A program made the position numbers and the translations under genes. This document shows, piece by piece, positions 11,275-22,690 of a stretch of 64,000 nucleotides of DNA. The stretch spans positions 2,028,001-2,092,000 of the forward strand of contig JASPKZ010007797.1 in NCBI GenBank assembly GCA_030220185.1, given 5' to 3'. The notes under the pieces are model-generated. The model saw only the letters and a list, made by a program, of their open reading frames with translations. It did not search any database and was not told the origin of the DNA. The stretch's first letter is position 1. Every line of letters starts with the position of its first letter. The stretch comes from Diploptera punctata (Eukaryota; Arthropoda; Insecta; Blattodea; Blaberidae).

Positions 11275-11570
11275 GTTGGAAGAATGACCAGATCAAATAA
11301 ACATCAATAAAACTAAATATATGATCAGTCACACATAGAAATGTATTATATAATGCAAATGACTGCTAATGATAAATGAGATAAATTTTAAAGAAATGAC
11401 TGAATTCAAATATCTAGGAACAATAATTATAAACAGGAATGATGTGCAGAAAAAAAAATTAAAATAGGCTCAATTCTGAAAATGCTATAGCTCCTATACA
11501 GTTTAAGCTCTTAAATATTTATTTGTCCTTCCATTTTAAGCTGTAATTGTTTTATTAAAAATATATAAGA
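11275..11570 (+). mobile_element. Non-LTR reverse transcriptase fragment
   Basis: The plus strand reads I-N-K-T-K-Y-M and, after stops, F-K-E-M-T-E-F-K-Y-L-G-T-I-I-I-N-R-N-D-V-Q. The E-F-K-Y-L-G motif lies just after the RT palm in these LINEs. It is the same family as 49.4 and 57.6 kb. Confidence 0.6.
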
Positions 11571-12180
11571 TTAAAGCTGCCATTAACTTTATTCACGATG
11601 AAAAGCATTAATTTATATATTAAAATATTTAATGTTGGTATGTTTTTAGATGCGCAGGACATATTTTACCTCTTAAACCACATTTAAAATTGTTTATAAT
11701 TTTTCTTTCTTTCCTTTTATTTTATTTGAATTTTTTACAGATTATTTCTATATAAAAACCTTATTGTAATAGTTTTGATTATGTGCATTTCATATATTCC
11801 ATTCTCTTGTTTAAAACTGTTACAAATTATTTTCATTCTATAAATTTTCTAATGTAAGGGCTAAATGAAATAATTGGGCAAGGGATTGCTTAGATAGAGA
11901 TACAAAAAATCCAGAAAAACATGAGTCCAGATATACTTGATTTTTATATGATCAAGATGGCAGAGATGAAAAGAGAAACTTAGAAGTAAACATATCTTTC
12001 AGAATTTACTGAATTTTATAAAGTTTCATAGTTTATTGTGTTACAAATTTCAAAACACTTGAAAAAATTATTGCATTTGATTTCAAAATTCTGGATTGTT
12101 CTTTTAATCCTTAATAATTGCATTTTAGGTTTTGTAAATAATATTTTCCGAAGGAATATATAAGAAGAACTGTTGCTGAA
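11571..12180. other. No gene seen
   Basis: The sequence is AT-rich with no recognisable coding or repeat signal. Confidence 0.4.
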
Positions 12181-12195
12181 ATATAACCTGTAAAT

Positions 12196-12567
12196 TTTTT
12201 TTTTCAATGCCACCATGTTGCCATTTTGACATTCTGGTATTCTCTCCTGGCATGGTGTTATTGTAACCCACTTCTGATACCTGGAAGGCAGAGTTACGTT
12301 GCCCCGATGATATATGATAGATCATGATGATAATGATACGCCAGGAGAGGTCTTAATCCTAAATTTAATGAATATGTTGATGATGATGATGATGGCCAGA
12401 TGATGTTCGGGAACCGTTTAGGTCTTAAAGTTTCCTGACATTTGTCTTACAGGTGAGGAAAAACCCCCCAAAAAAAACTATCACCCAGGAAACTTGTCTC
12501 AACTGGGGATCGAACCCAGGCCTACTGCGTGACGGCAGCATGCTACCTTGAGACCACAGCGGTGGAT
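12196..12567 (-). mobile_element. SINE, family A1, with 15-bp target duplication
   Basis: The head is at the right (ACCGCTGTGGTCTCAAGGTA on the minus strand, B-box GGTTCGATCCC). The poly(T) at the left is the minus-strand poly(A) tail. ATATAACCTGTAAAT at 12181-12195 recurs with one change at 12568-12582. Confidence 0.85.
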
Positions 12568-12724
12568 ATATAACCTGCAAATATCATCAAGTAGAACTAA
12601 AAGTAATGAAATTTGAAATGAAGATTCCAATAAGCGCCAAAATGTTAAAAGCAATTTTTTAATAGAACGTTATGGATTTTCATTATTTAGGAATCTCTCT
12701 AGGCAATGGCAGGATAAATCATAT

Positions 12725-12835
12725 TGCTAGACATCTACGATCAAATAAGGTACTAAAACATTAACTTGGTCTAGTAACTCCTTACAAAGGAGAGGCTATG
12801 GCACAACAATGGGCTATACCATTTTAGATAGATAG
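12725..12835 (+). repeat. Tail fragment of SINE family D
   Basis: CTAGTAACTCCTTACAAAGG and CAATGGGCTATACCATT match the 3' part of the copy at 20590-20665. Confidence 0.6.
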
Positions 12836-12852
12836 AAAGATAAACTTGTTCC

Positions 12853-12950
12853 AACTTATATTTGAAGAGAAAAATTTTCGCCTAGACTGAGACTCGAACC
12901 CGGGACCTTTGGCTTCCCGGGCCAAATGCTCTTCCAAGTTATTTGTGGTA
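12853..12950 (-). repeat. tRNA-like cassette (family E)
   Basis: The flank TATTTGAAGAGAAAAATT precedes a minus-strand tRNA-like unit with T-arm CCCGGGTTCGAGTCT. It lacks its far (5') acceptor half. Confidence 0.55.
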
Positions 12951-13527
12951 CAATTAGAAGGACTTGAGCAAAGAAATCCCATAGAGAAACCGAACGATTC
13001 TTAAATTTTATAAAATTTAGCTATACCCAATGCCTGAGGAGGAATGAAAGAAGGATTGGGATGGTTGAAGATGTATAACGTACTAGCATAAGTAGCCAAA
13101 GATCATTCATTGGTAAAGTGTATCATAATATTTTAATATTAAATAAATTACATAAACACTAAAAATATGTTAATTGAAAATTGCATTGTATGCAGCTTAC
13201 TGTCTATTCCATTGAAAAAGAAGTTTCAATGCAATGTAGTGATCATTTTTGAAGTTTCAAGTTTCATGATAAATTCTCTATTAACTAGTGGCCCATTAAA
13301 TGTGTTATTAGCAATTCCTGAAATTTGTTAAGTAATAGATTAAACTATTCTCTTGCAAGTGACTCTTAATTTTATATACTGATGTTATGATACTGCATGA
13401 TTAGTTCATCATTCATAAGTAACAAAATTTGGAAGCATAGAGCCTTTGTGAAATCATGTTACCATACTCTATTTTTTGCCAAATTCCAGACTTCATTCCA
13501 ACTTTTACCATGTTCATAGTTAAATAT
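12951..13527. other. No gene seen
   Basis: The sequence is AT-rich with no recognisable coding or repeat signal. Confidence 0.4.
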
Positions 13528-13760
13528 GGGAAATAACATTATAAGGTTCTTAATTCAATGAATGAATGAGTCATTTCTTATCTTACCTCATAGTTTATGT
13601 TTTCTTAAACATGGGAACTGCAGTTTTCAAGAGGAACATCCCTCTCATGTCGATTGAAAATCGGAGGGATGTTTTTCTTGAAAACTGCAGTTCCCGTGTT
13701 TAAGAAAACATAAACTATGACATAAGATAAGAAATGATTCACTCATTCATTTTACCTTGT
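13528..13760. mobile_element. P-type palindromic MITE
   Basis: It begins GGGAAATAACATTATAAGG. Its core is an inverted repeat of about 90 bp per arm (left near 13560-13647, right near 13665-13752) with few mismatches and a loop of under 20 bp. The outer edge of each arm carries TTACCTCATAG or its mirror. Confidence 0.8.
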
Positions 13761-13974
13761 TGTTCAATTTCTGTTATTATATACTGAGCTATGTGATTTT
13801 TTGGCCTTCCTATTTTTCTAGGCAATCTCTATATATTTTTTAAATATTTATATAATTTTTTTTACACTTTTGAAGCCTGTTTTAGGTGTCTAAATCTACA
13901 TGTTTTAATCCTAAACTTTTGAGGCACACTTATATAATCTTTTCAGTCCCAAAGAAAGGTTTAACAAGATATAT

Positions 13975-14210
13975 ATATGATATGAAAAGAAAAATAAATG
14001 CCTGAGTCAGGATTTGAACCCGAGTCTCTAAACACTGTTCGTTTAGCACTCTAACCATCTGAACCATTCAGGTATCCTAACACAAACATTTATTTTTCTT
14101 ATATATGTAGAATTCTACATATGGTTAGAGCGCTAAACTTACAGAGTTTAGAGACTAGGGTTCAAATCCCAACTCAGGCATTTATTTTCTTTTCATATCA
14201 TATTTGCCTT
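13975..14210. repeat. Inverted pair of tRNA-like cassettes
   Basis: A minus-strand tRNA-like unit (13995-14075) and a plus-strand unit (14118-14185) form arms bounded by ATATGAAAAGAAAATAAATG and its mirror. T-arms are GGGTTCAAATCCC-like and anticodon stems are CTAAA / TTTAG. The centre is a small palindrome (TGTAGAATTCTACA). Confidence 0.65.
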
Positions 14211-15179
14211 CATTGCCAAATGTCAAACATATAGTTATAACATTTAAATATATATACAATTTTTGTGCTTAGTAAGTTTGTAGGGAGTCAAATAAAAAAA
14301 AAATTTTTTTGGTGGTTAAAAATTTGGGGGAGGGGTTATGGGTGTCCTGAATTGAGATTTTGTCATTTATAATTTTATTTTCACATTTAATGGGTTTATA
14401 CAGGTCAAAATAGCATACATTATAAAGAAACTAAAACCTTTCATTTTTAGGGGGTTTTGTTCAAGATGTCTCAAGCAAGTTTTTACCATTTAATTGAATA
14501 GTTCTATCCAACAAAATTTGAAAGTTGAGTTTTCAGTGGATTAGTGATCTATCTGAATAGTATCATGGCATGGTGCATGTAAAACTATCCCTACTCTCTT
14601 ACAGACCTGTTTTATTTATTATTAAAAGTAGGCTTTCAAGCGAATAGTGATCTATATGTAACAAAATGGCAGAAGCAGTTAGTCAAATCATGAGTAGAGT
14701 AGCAGTGTAGAAAAACAATTATTGCACATGTGCAAATTCATTCCATCCACAGTTCCTTGAATTCTAATCAGAATCTTAGAGAAATTGAGTGAAAATAAGA
14801 AAGATACAAAGAATGTAACAAAATAATATTAAAGGGAAAATATATATTGAAAACTGATTGAGTTAGAAATTTTTTTAACTGAATCAGTGTTCAATATGTA
14901 TTTTCTATTTATTTTAATAGCATTTTTAGTTTAATATAGGTTAGAACATTTTTACACTCTATGAAGATAGATTGCTTTTCCATTCAATTCTGCATTAAAT
15001 TGTTAATATTCAGTTAGTAGCATGTTATTTTGCATTCAAATTTATTGTATATGTTTCCAATAGGATAAGAGATTAAAGTATATATATAATATAATATAAT
15101 ACAGTTAATTGCCTCAAAATTAACATTATGCATCTTGATGTTTTTATTATTAATTTAACACTTCTCACTGAAGGATAAA
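14211..15179. other. No gene seen
   Basis: The sequence is AT-rich. No coding frame or repeat was recognised. Confidence 0.4.
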
Positions 15180-15812
15180 TTATATTTGAAGAGAAGAATT
15201 ATACGTTCAGACTGGGGTTTGAACCGAGGACCTCTGACTTTCTAGCCCAAAGATATACAGGGTGAACTGTAATTATAGCGACAAACTTCAGGGACTGATT
15301 TCTGACTGGAAATGAAGGAAAAAAAGGTCCTATAAACATGTGTTCGGAAATTAATAATGTGCTTGCAATGACAACAAATCATCCCGGCATACATTACATA
15401 GCATAATCACATCCACATCACAACAGATGGGATGCAATGGACAAGTTCATACATCGTATCATGGATTGCCTCACTCTTTCGTATGTTCAGGCCTTTCTCC
15501 AATTAGCATCACAGGTGACATGGACATGCTGTTGAAGGGTATGCACATCAGGACCTGGTTCAGCATACATAATGCTTTTCAGATGCCCCCAGAGATAAAA
15601 ATCCAGGGGGTTTAAGTCCAATGATCTAGCAGGACATGCAACAGAGTCAAGAGAATGATGCAATTTCGCCTGTGCCATCTACCGTGGCAATGATGTATTT
15701 ATGGGCACTTATTCAAAGAACATTTTTTCCTCCATTTCCAGTAAGGAATCAGTCCCTGCAGTTCGTTGGTGTAATTGAAATTCACCCTGTATAATTTTTC
15801 TCTTCAAATATA
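15180..15812 (-). repeat. Family E tRNA-like cassette split by a mariner-like element
   Basis: The half before the insertion holds the flank TATTTGAAGAGAAGAATTATACG and the T-arm and anticodon arm. The D-arm half is lost; after the insertion only ATTTTTCTCTTCAAATATA remains, the mirror of the first flank. Confidence 0.6.
15258..15789 (-). mobile_element. Mariner-like element, internally deleted, with DDE C-terminal fragment
   Basis: Terminal inverted repeats of about 70 bp (CAGGGTGAACTGTAATTATA / mirror ending TTCACCCTG) are flanked by TA. On the minus strand (15487-15678) the frame reads S-L-D-L-N-P-L-D-F-Y-L-W-G-H-L-K. The first of these Asp residues corresponds to the third catalytic acidic residue of mariner-like transposases (normally S-P-D-L-N-P; here S-L-D). 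Upstream catalytic residues are deleted. Confidence 0.8.
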
Positions 15813-16935
15813 ATTATGAATTTTTATCGTTTTCCCAACAATTTGTAGTTTGTGGGTTACATCTATTTTTGGAGTATCTATTCTATTGATTTAATATAGT
15901 TGGAAATGGAAAAAAAAAAGTTTGAAGCTCTGAAGGAATTGAATATAATACCATGGTTCACAGTAGGTTGGAGTTATTTCTGAAGCAAGAAAAAAAAAAT
16001 TAAATGTCAAAGATATCATACAATACCTAGGGATGATGAGTTTAACAGAAACCAAGCATTGATATAACTTGCTTTCATCTCTACATATGACTTATCCGTA
16101 ACTCATGTTTTGCTCTGTATTTTTGTCACTCTGACTTAGATAATTAAAAATCATATTCATACAAAAGGAGAAAGAGAAGACTAATTTTTTTCATTACTTA
16201 TTTACTAATGCTAACTAGAAGCTAAATTCTTTTTATCTAAAATAAAACTGAAATTTGTTTACCTTGGATTTTTTTTACAAAATACGTAAAAATTTCTCAA
16301 ATAACTGATTCAATCAATTTCATAAAGATAATAAATAATAAATGTTTGCCATTTCTTATTAAAAAGTGCTTCCACACTTATTACATTCTCTTACCTATAA
16401 AAAATTGTAAATATCTTTTCAGATATATTTTTTTAAAAGATTCCCTTATTATAATTATCAATATTATATATTTTTGGCACATTGTTCTTTGCTCTAATAC
16501 AAATTCAGTATTCAAATTTAACAAAAATAAATTGTTATTGTATCAAACTATTAATACCACCCTCTCCACAATGAAAATGCATTTTTTGAGCTTTGTAGCG
16601 ATGAATGACTTTTGTGGAATGAAAGAAAAATACTGATACGGTATTATTATTATAATAATATTTAGTTAACTCACAATATTGCTCATTTAATACACATTCT
16701 TGAAATAGAATTGCCCTTAAAATTTACTCATATACCTTGAAAATTTGGAGTTCTAAAAAAAATCATTCTGAGAAAGACCTTGATCAGAATATACAATCAC
16801 AGTTTTGATTTCATAATTGGAAAAAAATAAATCTCTTTCAGCTAGAAAATAGAAAAACAGACTACATTAATATAAAAACCACATATATATGTAATAGAAG
16901 TAGTGACTGGAAAAAATGATTGAAATAACTAAAAC
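15813..16935. other. No gene seen
   Basis: The sequence is AT-rich. The open frame at 16346-16636 is low-complexity and unlikely to be coding. Confidence 0.4.
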
Positions 16936-16937
16936 AT

Positions 16938-17226
16938 TGTAGAATGCAGGCTCTCATGGCTGGTAGTCATGGTATTAGAAGATTTCGAGCTATGAGGCCA
17001 TGTTCCACAATTGGTGTTTCTCCCAGATGTTTCTCCCTCGGCTAAGGAGGGTATATTCACTGGAGAGTTCTTTTAGGTGGTGTTCCCTGCTCGGAAAACA
17101 GCTGACCTTCCGACCAGGAAACACCACCTAGAACATCATTTCCCAACCTGTGGTTCACGAATTCCCTTCAATATTTCAAGGGATTTGCCAAAACTTTTCC
17201 ATAATGGCAGGTTTTGAGGTTAGGTC

Positions 17227-17263
<37 letters not shown>

Positions 17264-17748
17264 GTTATTATTTTAAAATTAAATTAACCCTATAATGCCC
17301 CTTGTTGCATATATGTAACATCAGGAATTTATCACATTATTTCCACAATAAATTAAAATTGATTGCGAATTGCTGATTAACAGTTATGTAACAACGTTAG
17401 GAATGCATTTGATTTTGCTACAACTAGGCCTGCACATTGTGTAACTTTTAAGCCGTGACTAGAGTAACATTAGGTTTTAACCATTAAGAGTTAAGTTAAT
17501 TTAAGGTTATTAAACATTTTGCTTGGAATTAAATTTTATGTATGTCTACTGTATGTGTATTTAAAAGTCAGCGGTTCACCCAACTCAGATTATTGTGGAA
17601 GGGGTTTTGCGAGTCGAAAAAGTTGGGAACCGCTGACCTAGAAGAACTTGCCACTGAAGATGCCTTCCAAGTCGAGGGAGAAACACCAGTTATGGAGCAA
17701 GGTCTCGTAGCCCAGAATCTTCTAATACCAATTGAAACAATGCTTTGA
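16938..17748. mobile_element. Foldback element (hammerhead-like arms), old copy split by a hAT element
   Basis: The left arm (16938-17133) and right arm (17636-17748) are complementary and imperfect. The right arm contains CACTGAAGATGCC and GAGGGAGAAACACC. The outer end GAATGCAGGCTCTCATGGC is shared with the end of the palindrome at 37658-37957, so both belong to one family. The hAT at 17134-17635 sits near the centre. Confidence 0.7.
17134..17635. mobile_element. hAT-like non-autonomous element, 502 bp, with 8-bp duplication
   Basis: Ends CATCATTTCCCAACC and (mirror) CAGCGGTTCCCAACT are hAT-type termini. The exact duplication ACCTAGAA is at 17126-17133 and 17636-17643. It contains an (ATT)n run at 17228-17267 and no coding sequence. 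Confidence 0.85.
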
Positions 17749-18470
17749 AATGCAGAGCTACAATCATTTGTATTAATGCAGGAAAATAAAAATAAATATC
17801 TATTTATTTTTCTTAGTAATTAAAGACATGATATGCATTTATTTTTATTCTTCTGTAAATAAAACAGAATTTTTAAGATCTGTATCTCAAAACATTGTTT
17901 CTCCGTATTTTACTTTTTTCCAGCTGCTGCCTCAATTGTGTATTGCTAATTTATTTGGAAGGCTCCACATCCTTTAAAGATAAGTACACTGCTCTTCCTT
18001 CAAACATTTTCTTGGATTTTCTCTTAAAACAGTGGCATCCCTTTCTTTCCTTCCATATATAAATTATATGTATTCATTTACAGTTTGGCACAATTAATTG
18101 TGATGCTTATAAATTGAAGGTATCTGATCTTATTTCAATTTCTTGAAATTACATATTTCGTCTGTGTTTTTTTATACATCAGTGTATATAGCCATTATAT
18201 CTTGTATATTATAAGAATGAATTAACATTGAAGTATACATTTACATGATCAGAATTCATCATTTTAATTAAAATGGGATGAAAACTCAAATGAAATCTTG
18301 AAATAGATCATCATTATCATCATCATCATCATCATCAATTTTAAAATAATTAATTGGAAGTGACACAATGATATGATAATTGAATGACTGACAGTAAGAA
18401 TGAAAATGAATGTAATACTAAAATAAATGTACTCAGATGAGCCATCCAGAAACATTAGTCCATACAACTA
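17749..18470. other. No gene seen
   Basis: The sequence is AT-rich, with a (TCA)n tract at 18310-18337. Confidence 0.4.
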
Positions 18471-18560
18471 AAGAGAAAGATTTCTAGTGAACTAGGATTT
18501 GAACTCAAGTCTCCATCTTTATGCACTGGTATTTTTATCACTTGAGCTCCAGGATTGACC
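18470..18560 (-). repeat. Degenerate tRNA-like repeat
   Basis: The minus strand shows GGAGCTCAAGTGAT and GAGTTCAAATCCTAG, remnants of a D-arm and T-arm, next to an AAAGAGAAAGATT flank like that of family E. Confidence 0.45.
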
Positions 18561-19000
18561 TTGGCACGTTCAGTTTGAAGTTGGGACTCTGAAACATCTG
18601 TAGGTGAATTCCATGTAAAATTTGATATAACATATGGCAGTTAAAGTTTCTTTCCTGCATCCCAAAGTGGTATATGGTCCAGTAAAAAGTTTTTCAAGTG
18701 CCTACATCCCAAAATATTATAGAATATGAACAAACTCATTTGTAAAAAATAATTGTCATTTATTTTAATTAAAACTCTTACACCATGCAGAAGTGTTAGT
18801 TGTTCATTTTGTATAATTAGTAACTAAAGTTAATTAGAACATACAACTCAAAACATGTATTTTGTAGCTCCTCCTATATATATATACTACATTCACAATT
18901 GCTTGTTGAAATAAAATTGAAAACTTTACAGAGATTATTATTTTACCCTCACTCTGTAAAACATGATGTCATTCTACAGTTATGCCAGTTACCGATATAA

Positions 19001-19678
19001 AACTGTACAATTATTTATTTAAGTTATGTAGATAGGAAATAACACTATGAGGTTTTTTAATATTGTTTATTTTTTATTATTTCACTCACCTCATACTTCA
19101 TAATTCATAGCAGACCCTGGGTTTCTTCACATATTTTGTGACATTGTCAGTTGTGAACGTGACGCAGCATTGACAATGTCACAAAATATGTGAAGAAACC
19201 CAGGGTCTGCTATGAATTATGAAGTATGAGGTGAGTGAAATAATAAAAAATAAACAAAATTATTTATTTATTTATTTATTTTTTCAAATGCCCCAGGTTT
19301 GTCTTTCGACATTCCTGGTTTCTCTCCTGGCATGGCGTACTTGTAACCCACTTCTGAGGTTGGGGCGCCTGGAAGGCAGAGTTACGTTGCCCCAATGATA
19401 TGATGGGTGATGATGATGATAATGGTGCGCCAGGAGAGTCCCTAATCCAAAGCTTAACCTAAGATGAATATGAATGATGATGATTGCGATGGCCATATGA
19501 TTTCGGGGACCGTTTGGGCCTTAAAGTTTTCCTGACATTTGTCTTACAGGTGAGGAAAAACCCTGATAAAAACCTCACCCAGAAAAACTGTCCCGACCGG
19601 GGATTGAACCCGGGCCCGCTGCGTGACAAGGTAGCACACTACCCCGAGACCACAGAGGTGGACAACTGTACAATTATT
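19001..19678 (-). mobile_element. SINE family A1 insertion with a P-type MITE nested in its tail side
   Basis: The exact duplication AACTGTACAATTATT is at 19001-19015 and 19664-19678. The SINE (about 19270-19663, head at right, minus strand) is separated from its left duplication by the MITE at 19036-19260. The MITE therefore inserted after the SINE. Confidence 0.8.
19036..19260. mobile_element. P-type palindromic MITE with perfect 87-bp arms
   Basis: It begins GGAAATAACACTATGAGG. Arms 19063-19149 and 19171-19257 are exact reverse complements by eye, around a 21-nt loop. CTCACCTCATA and its mirror lie within the arms, as in the other P copies. Confidence 0.85.
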
Positions 19679-19747
19679 AAAGATAGAAACTCCATATTTT
19701 CTGTTGAAGAGATTGAAGTCTATATATAAATGTTATGAAGAGAAAAG

Positions 19748-20131
19748 TCCCCTCAGGGGTCCTCATCTAGGGGATATGTGGATGGCGACCACAAGGTGCC
19801 CAAGCTGTGCAAAACATTTCTTCCACTTACTTGTGTTTTGCACTCTTTTAACTTTACTATGTAACCTCTCTTGGTTAACTCTTGTTTTTTTGACACCGAC
19901 GCTATTAGGGCATCCGAGGGCTAGGGAGTCTTTCCTTTCTTCTATTTCTTCTTTCCTTTATTTTCTTTCTTTCTCCAGAAAAGCCTGATCAGAGGCTATA
20001 AGATGGCAGCCCCATCACTGGTCTTGCCTTCCTTTGGCCAGCAACCAATTGAAGGGACCATTATTATGCTTTAAAATCTTATATTTTCTATAGGATCGTA
20101 ACAGGCCTTGGCCTAATACTTGGAAGGAAGA
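19748..20131 (+). mobile_element. Retroposed unit with 12-bp duplication and (GAA)n tail
   Basis: It starts CCCCTCAGGGGTCCTC and ends GGCCTAATACTTGGAAGGAAG. GAAGAGAAAAGT flanks it (19736-19747 and about 20132-20143). The last 50 bp (CTATAGGATCGTAACAGGCC) recur at 35240-35288. No coding domain was seen; it may be a LINE 3' end or a SINE. Confidence 0.7.
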
Positions 20132-20304
20132 AGAAGAGAAAAGTAGTGTCCTACTATCTGGAAGCTGAAAAAAATTAAAATGTTATTTTTTTATTTTTTT
20201 GCATCAATTACTTCAATTACCATGAAATTCACTTGTAGACAACTTTGGTATTGTCAGGAGTTGTTCTCATTAGAGCAGTTTTCATGCTGCAATCTATTAA
20301 AGTC

Positions 20305-20672
20305 GGCCATGGTGGTCTAGTGGTTATGGTCTTTGCATCTAGTTTCGAGGGTCAATGGATTTTTTAGGATGAAAAAATCCATGGAGAAAGTCCTCCAGGA
20401 GGGACTTTAAGCCGTGGTGCCCAAATTTGAAGTTTTTCGGACTCATAAAAGATCCTTAATCCCGAATAAAAAGGCCTATAAGCAAAATTTACCGACATCA
20501 ATGCCCTAGTAATACCTTAGTTGCCTGTTAGATGTCTCATTGGGTCGGTGCGTTGACCGCATGCCATCCACATCTCTGAACAAATAAGATAACTAAAAAT
20601 TAACTTGTCTAGTAACTCCTTACAAAGGAGAGGCTATGGCTCAACAATGGGCTATACCATTATAGGTAGTTG
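20305..20672 (+). mobile_element. SINE, family D, full-length body
   Basis: The head CATGGTGGTCTAGTGGTTATG carries an A-box. The expected GGTTCAAACCC B-box has been deleted, so transcription by RNA polymerase III is doubtful. The body (AAGTCCTCCAGGAGGGAC) and tail (CAATGGGCTATACCATTATAGG) match the copies at 50285 and 42577. Confidence 0.75.
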
Positions 20673-20679
20673 GATAGAA

Positions 20680-20740
20680 TCTGTTAAGACTAGAGACTTT
20701 GGGTTCAAATCTCAGTTTAAGTATATATTTTTCTTTTTTA
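20680..20740 (+). repeat. Half tRNA-like cassette
   Basis: GACTTTGGGTTCAAATCTCAG followed by GTATATATTTTTCTTTT is the 3' half of a cassette like those at 1728 and 14118. Confidence 0.5.
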
Positions 20741-20754
20741 ATCAAAATTACCAT

Positions 20755-21019
20755 GGGAAGTAACACTATGAGGTAATTTACAATTGATAAATTGAATCAA
20801 TTAAAAGATTTTACATCTCAATAAAAGTCCAAGTTTTCACAGTACCAGTTTCAAAGGCCTTTGCCTCCATCGTTGGAGTTTTGGCTGACAACCGGTTCTG
20901 TGAAAACACAGAGTTTTATGAGGTGAGATGAAAAAAAAATCAATTCAGTTTATTTATTGTAAATTTTTATCTTCAAATATCATCCAATGATTATTAAATA
21001 AACCTCATAGTGTTATTTC
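20755..21019. mobile_element. P-type MITE with both ends
   Basis: The ends GGAAGTAACACTATGAGG and AACCTCATAGTGTTATTTC are mirror images. The core hairpin (GTTTTCACAGTACCAGTT / AACCGGTTCTGTGAAAAC) differs in sequence from the other P copies. Its arms are more diverged, so this is an older copy. Confidence 0.75.
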
Positions 21020-21584
21020 ATAAAAGAAATCATTCCCTAAATAATTTACATATTTTTCATAACATTAATTATTTTCAGATATAATGGCGAACCAACTAGA
21101 AATCTAAGAACATATATCGGACTCCATACATATCACAGATTAAAATATCATTAATTTAATCAACACTGCCATCCAGGTATGTTCTTGTCTCCTTTCAGTT
21201 ATTTATTTATTAAGTTGTTTTAATTTTTGCTTCAGTTATGATAAAGAGCAATATTGTGAAGTCTTTGTTAAGATTGGATGATTATCAACCAAGAGAGGGA
21301 GATGGGGAAGCTACGTAAGCGACTCGATGTTTTCATACAGTCCACACTTGAACATGAGGAACACCTAACTTATGATAAGACACATACAGTGTTACTCTAG
21401 ACAAAATATAATCATATGAACATAGCAGAGTGACTAATAGTGCCTCCAATATACTTCATTCTGTCTCACTTTATGGATGAGCTATCTCAATACAACCATC
21501 ACACATATTGAGATGCTAAAATTCAAATTTTTACTTAACATTTTGAATAGAGAAAGTTATTTTCTTTTTTAGATATACTGGTAC

Positions 21585-21905
21585 CAAACAAAATCTCTCA
21601 CCTGCTTGTAATAAATTATATAAATGGATGCACAAGAGACTTTTATCGATAGGATGACAAAGTGAGCTTTACAGTGGACATATACAGCGGATGTCGGAAG
21701 AACAGTGGCCTAAACGAGTGTTAGATTGGATAGCACCAGGCAAAAGGAAGAGGGGGAGAAGTAGAACATGGTATGAGGGAATATATGATGCCATGATGAA
21801 GAGAATTATGTAAGAAGTACAATAGGGAGATAGGAATCTCTGGAAAGCAGGAATTAAGGGCAAACTGCTGTCAAGTGGAAAGCCTGCATTAAGTATTAAG
21901 TAAGT
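21585..21905 (+). mobile_element. Non-LTR retrotransposon 3' end
   Basis: This is a decayed copy of the family at 51.5-52.3 kb. Shared blocks include ATGGATGCACAAG, CGGATGTCGGAAGA, GTGTTAGATTGGATAG and CAAACTGCTGTCAAGTGGAAAG. All frames are broken. Confidence 0.7.
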
Positions 21906-21917
21906 GATAAATGATTA

Positions 21918-22115
21918 CTGATATTTGAGAATGAAGTTTTGAGGAAAATTTTTGGATCAAAGAGAGATGAATAGACAGGCAATTGGGGAAGACTTACATA
22001 GCAGTGAGATACATGATCTTTATGGAAAACCAGATATTATAAGAATAGCTAAGTCTCATAAATTGCAATGGGCAGGACACATGGCACAAATGGGTAAAGA
22101 GGGTTAATATTATTT
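21918..22115 (+). mobile_element. Non-LTR retrotransposon 3' end, second family
   Basis: The plus strand reads E-V-L-R-K-I-F-G-S-K-R-D-E then I-A-K-S-H-K-L-Q-W-A-G-H-M-A-Q-M-G, the conserved block after Y-G-C-E-T-W in these LINEs. It matches the family at 57.6-58.3 kb. Confidence 0.7.
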
Positions 22116-22117
22116 TC

Positions 22118-22690
22118 CAACCACATTCTGTGGTCTATCAACTGGGCATTTTCCCTCTGGCTTTCCTACAAGATAAAAAGAAAATTGAAAGAAAGACGAA
22201 CTGAGGAAGGAGTAATAGTTAAGACTAACTAACTCACTGGCACTATCGAATCTATAGATTCATGGCCACATGGAAATAAGCTCTCCATACTTCCCTATCC
22301 TGAGCTAATATTTCCAATCATCTCCTGTATAATCTACTTCCTTCAAATCATTGATATGTTATTCTCCCACATCATTCTAGGTTCACCAACTGGGCGTTTT
22401 CCCTCTGGTTTTCCTACAAGAAGCTTCCATGCACCTCTTTCATCCCCACATGTGCCATATGTCCTGCCCATCGCAGTCTATGAGACTTAACTGTTCTTAT
22501 TATATCTAGCTTCTTATAAATATCATGTAGCTCATTATTATGTAGTTTTTCCCACTCACCTGTCTGTTCATCTCTTTTTGGCCCAAAAAATTTCCTAAGA
22601 ACTTTATTCTCAAATGCTCATAATCTTCTTTCCTCCTTTAAGGTAAGAGTCCATGTTTCGCATCCATATAATATAATAGGTAAGACTGGA
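22118..22690 (-). mobile_element. Non-LTR retrotransposon 3' end, inverted to its neighbour
   Basis: The minus strand contains R-L-R-W-A-G-H-M-A-H-like and V-G-K-P-E-G-K-R-P-V-G residues, the basic tail of the 57.6 kb family. With 21918-22115 it forms a head-to-head pair. A duplicated block (CAACTGGGCATTTTCCCTCT) occurs at 22138 and 22387. Confidence 0.65.
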
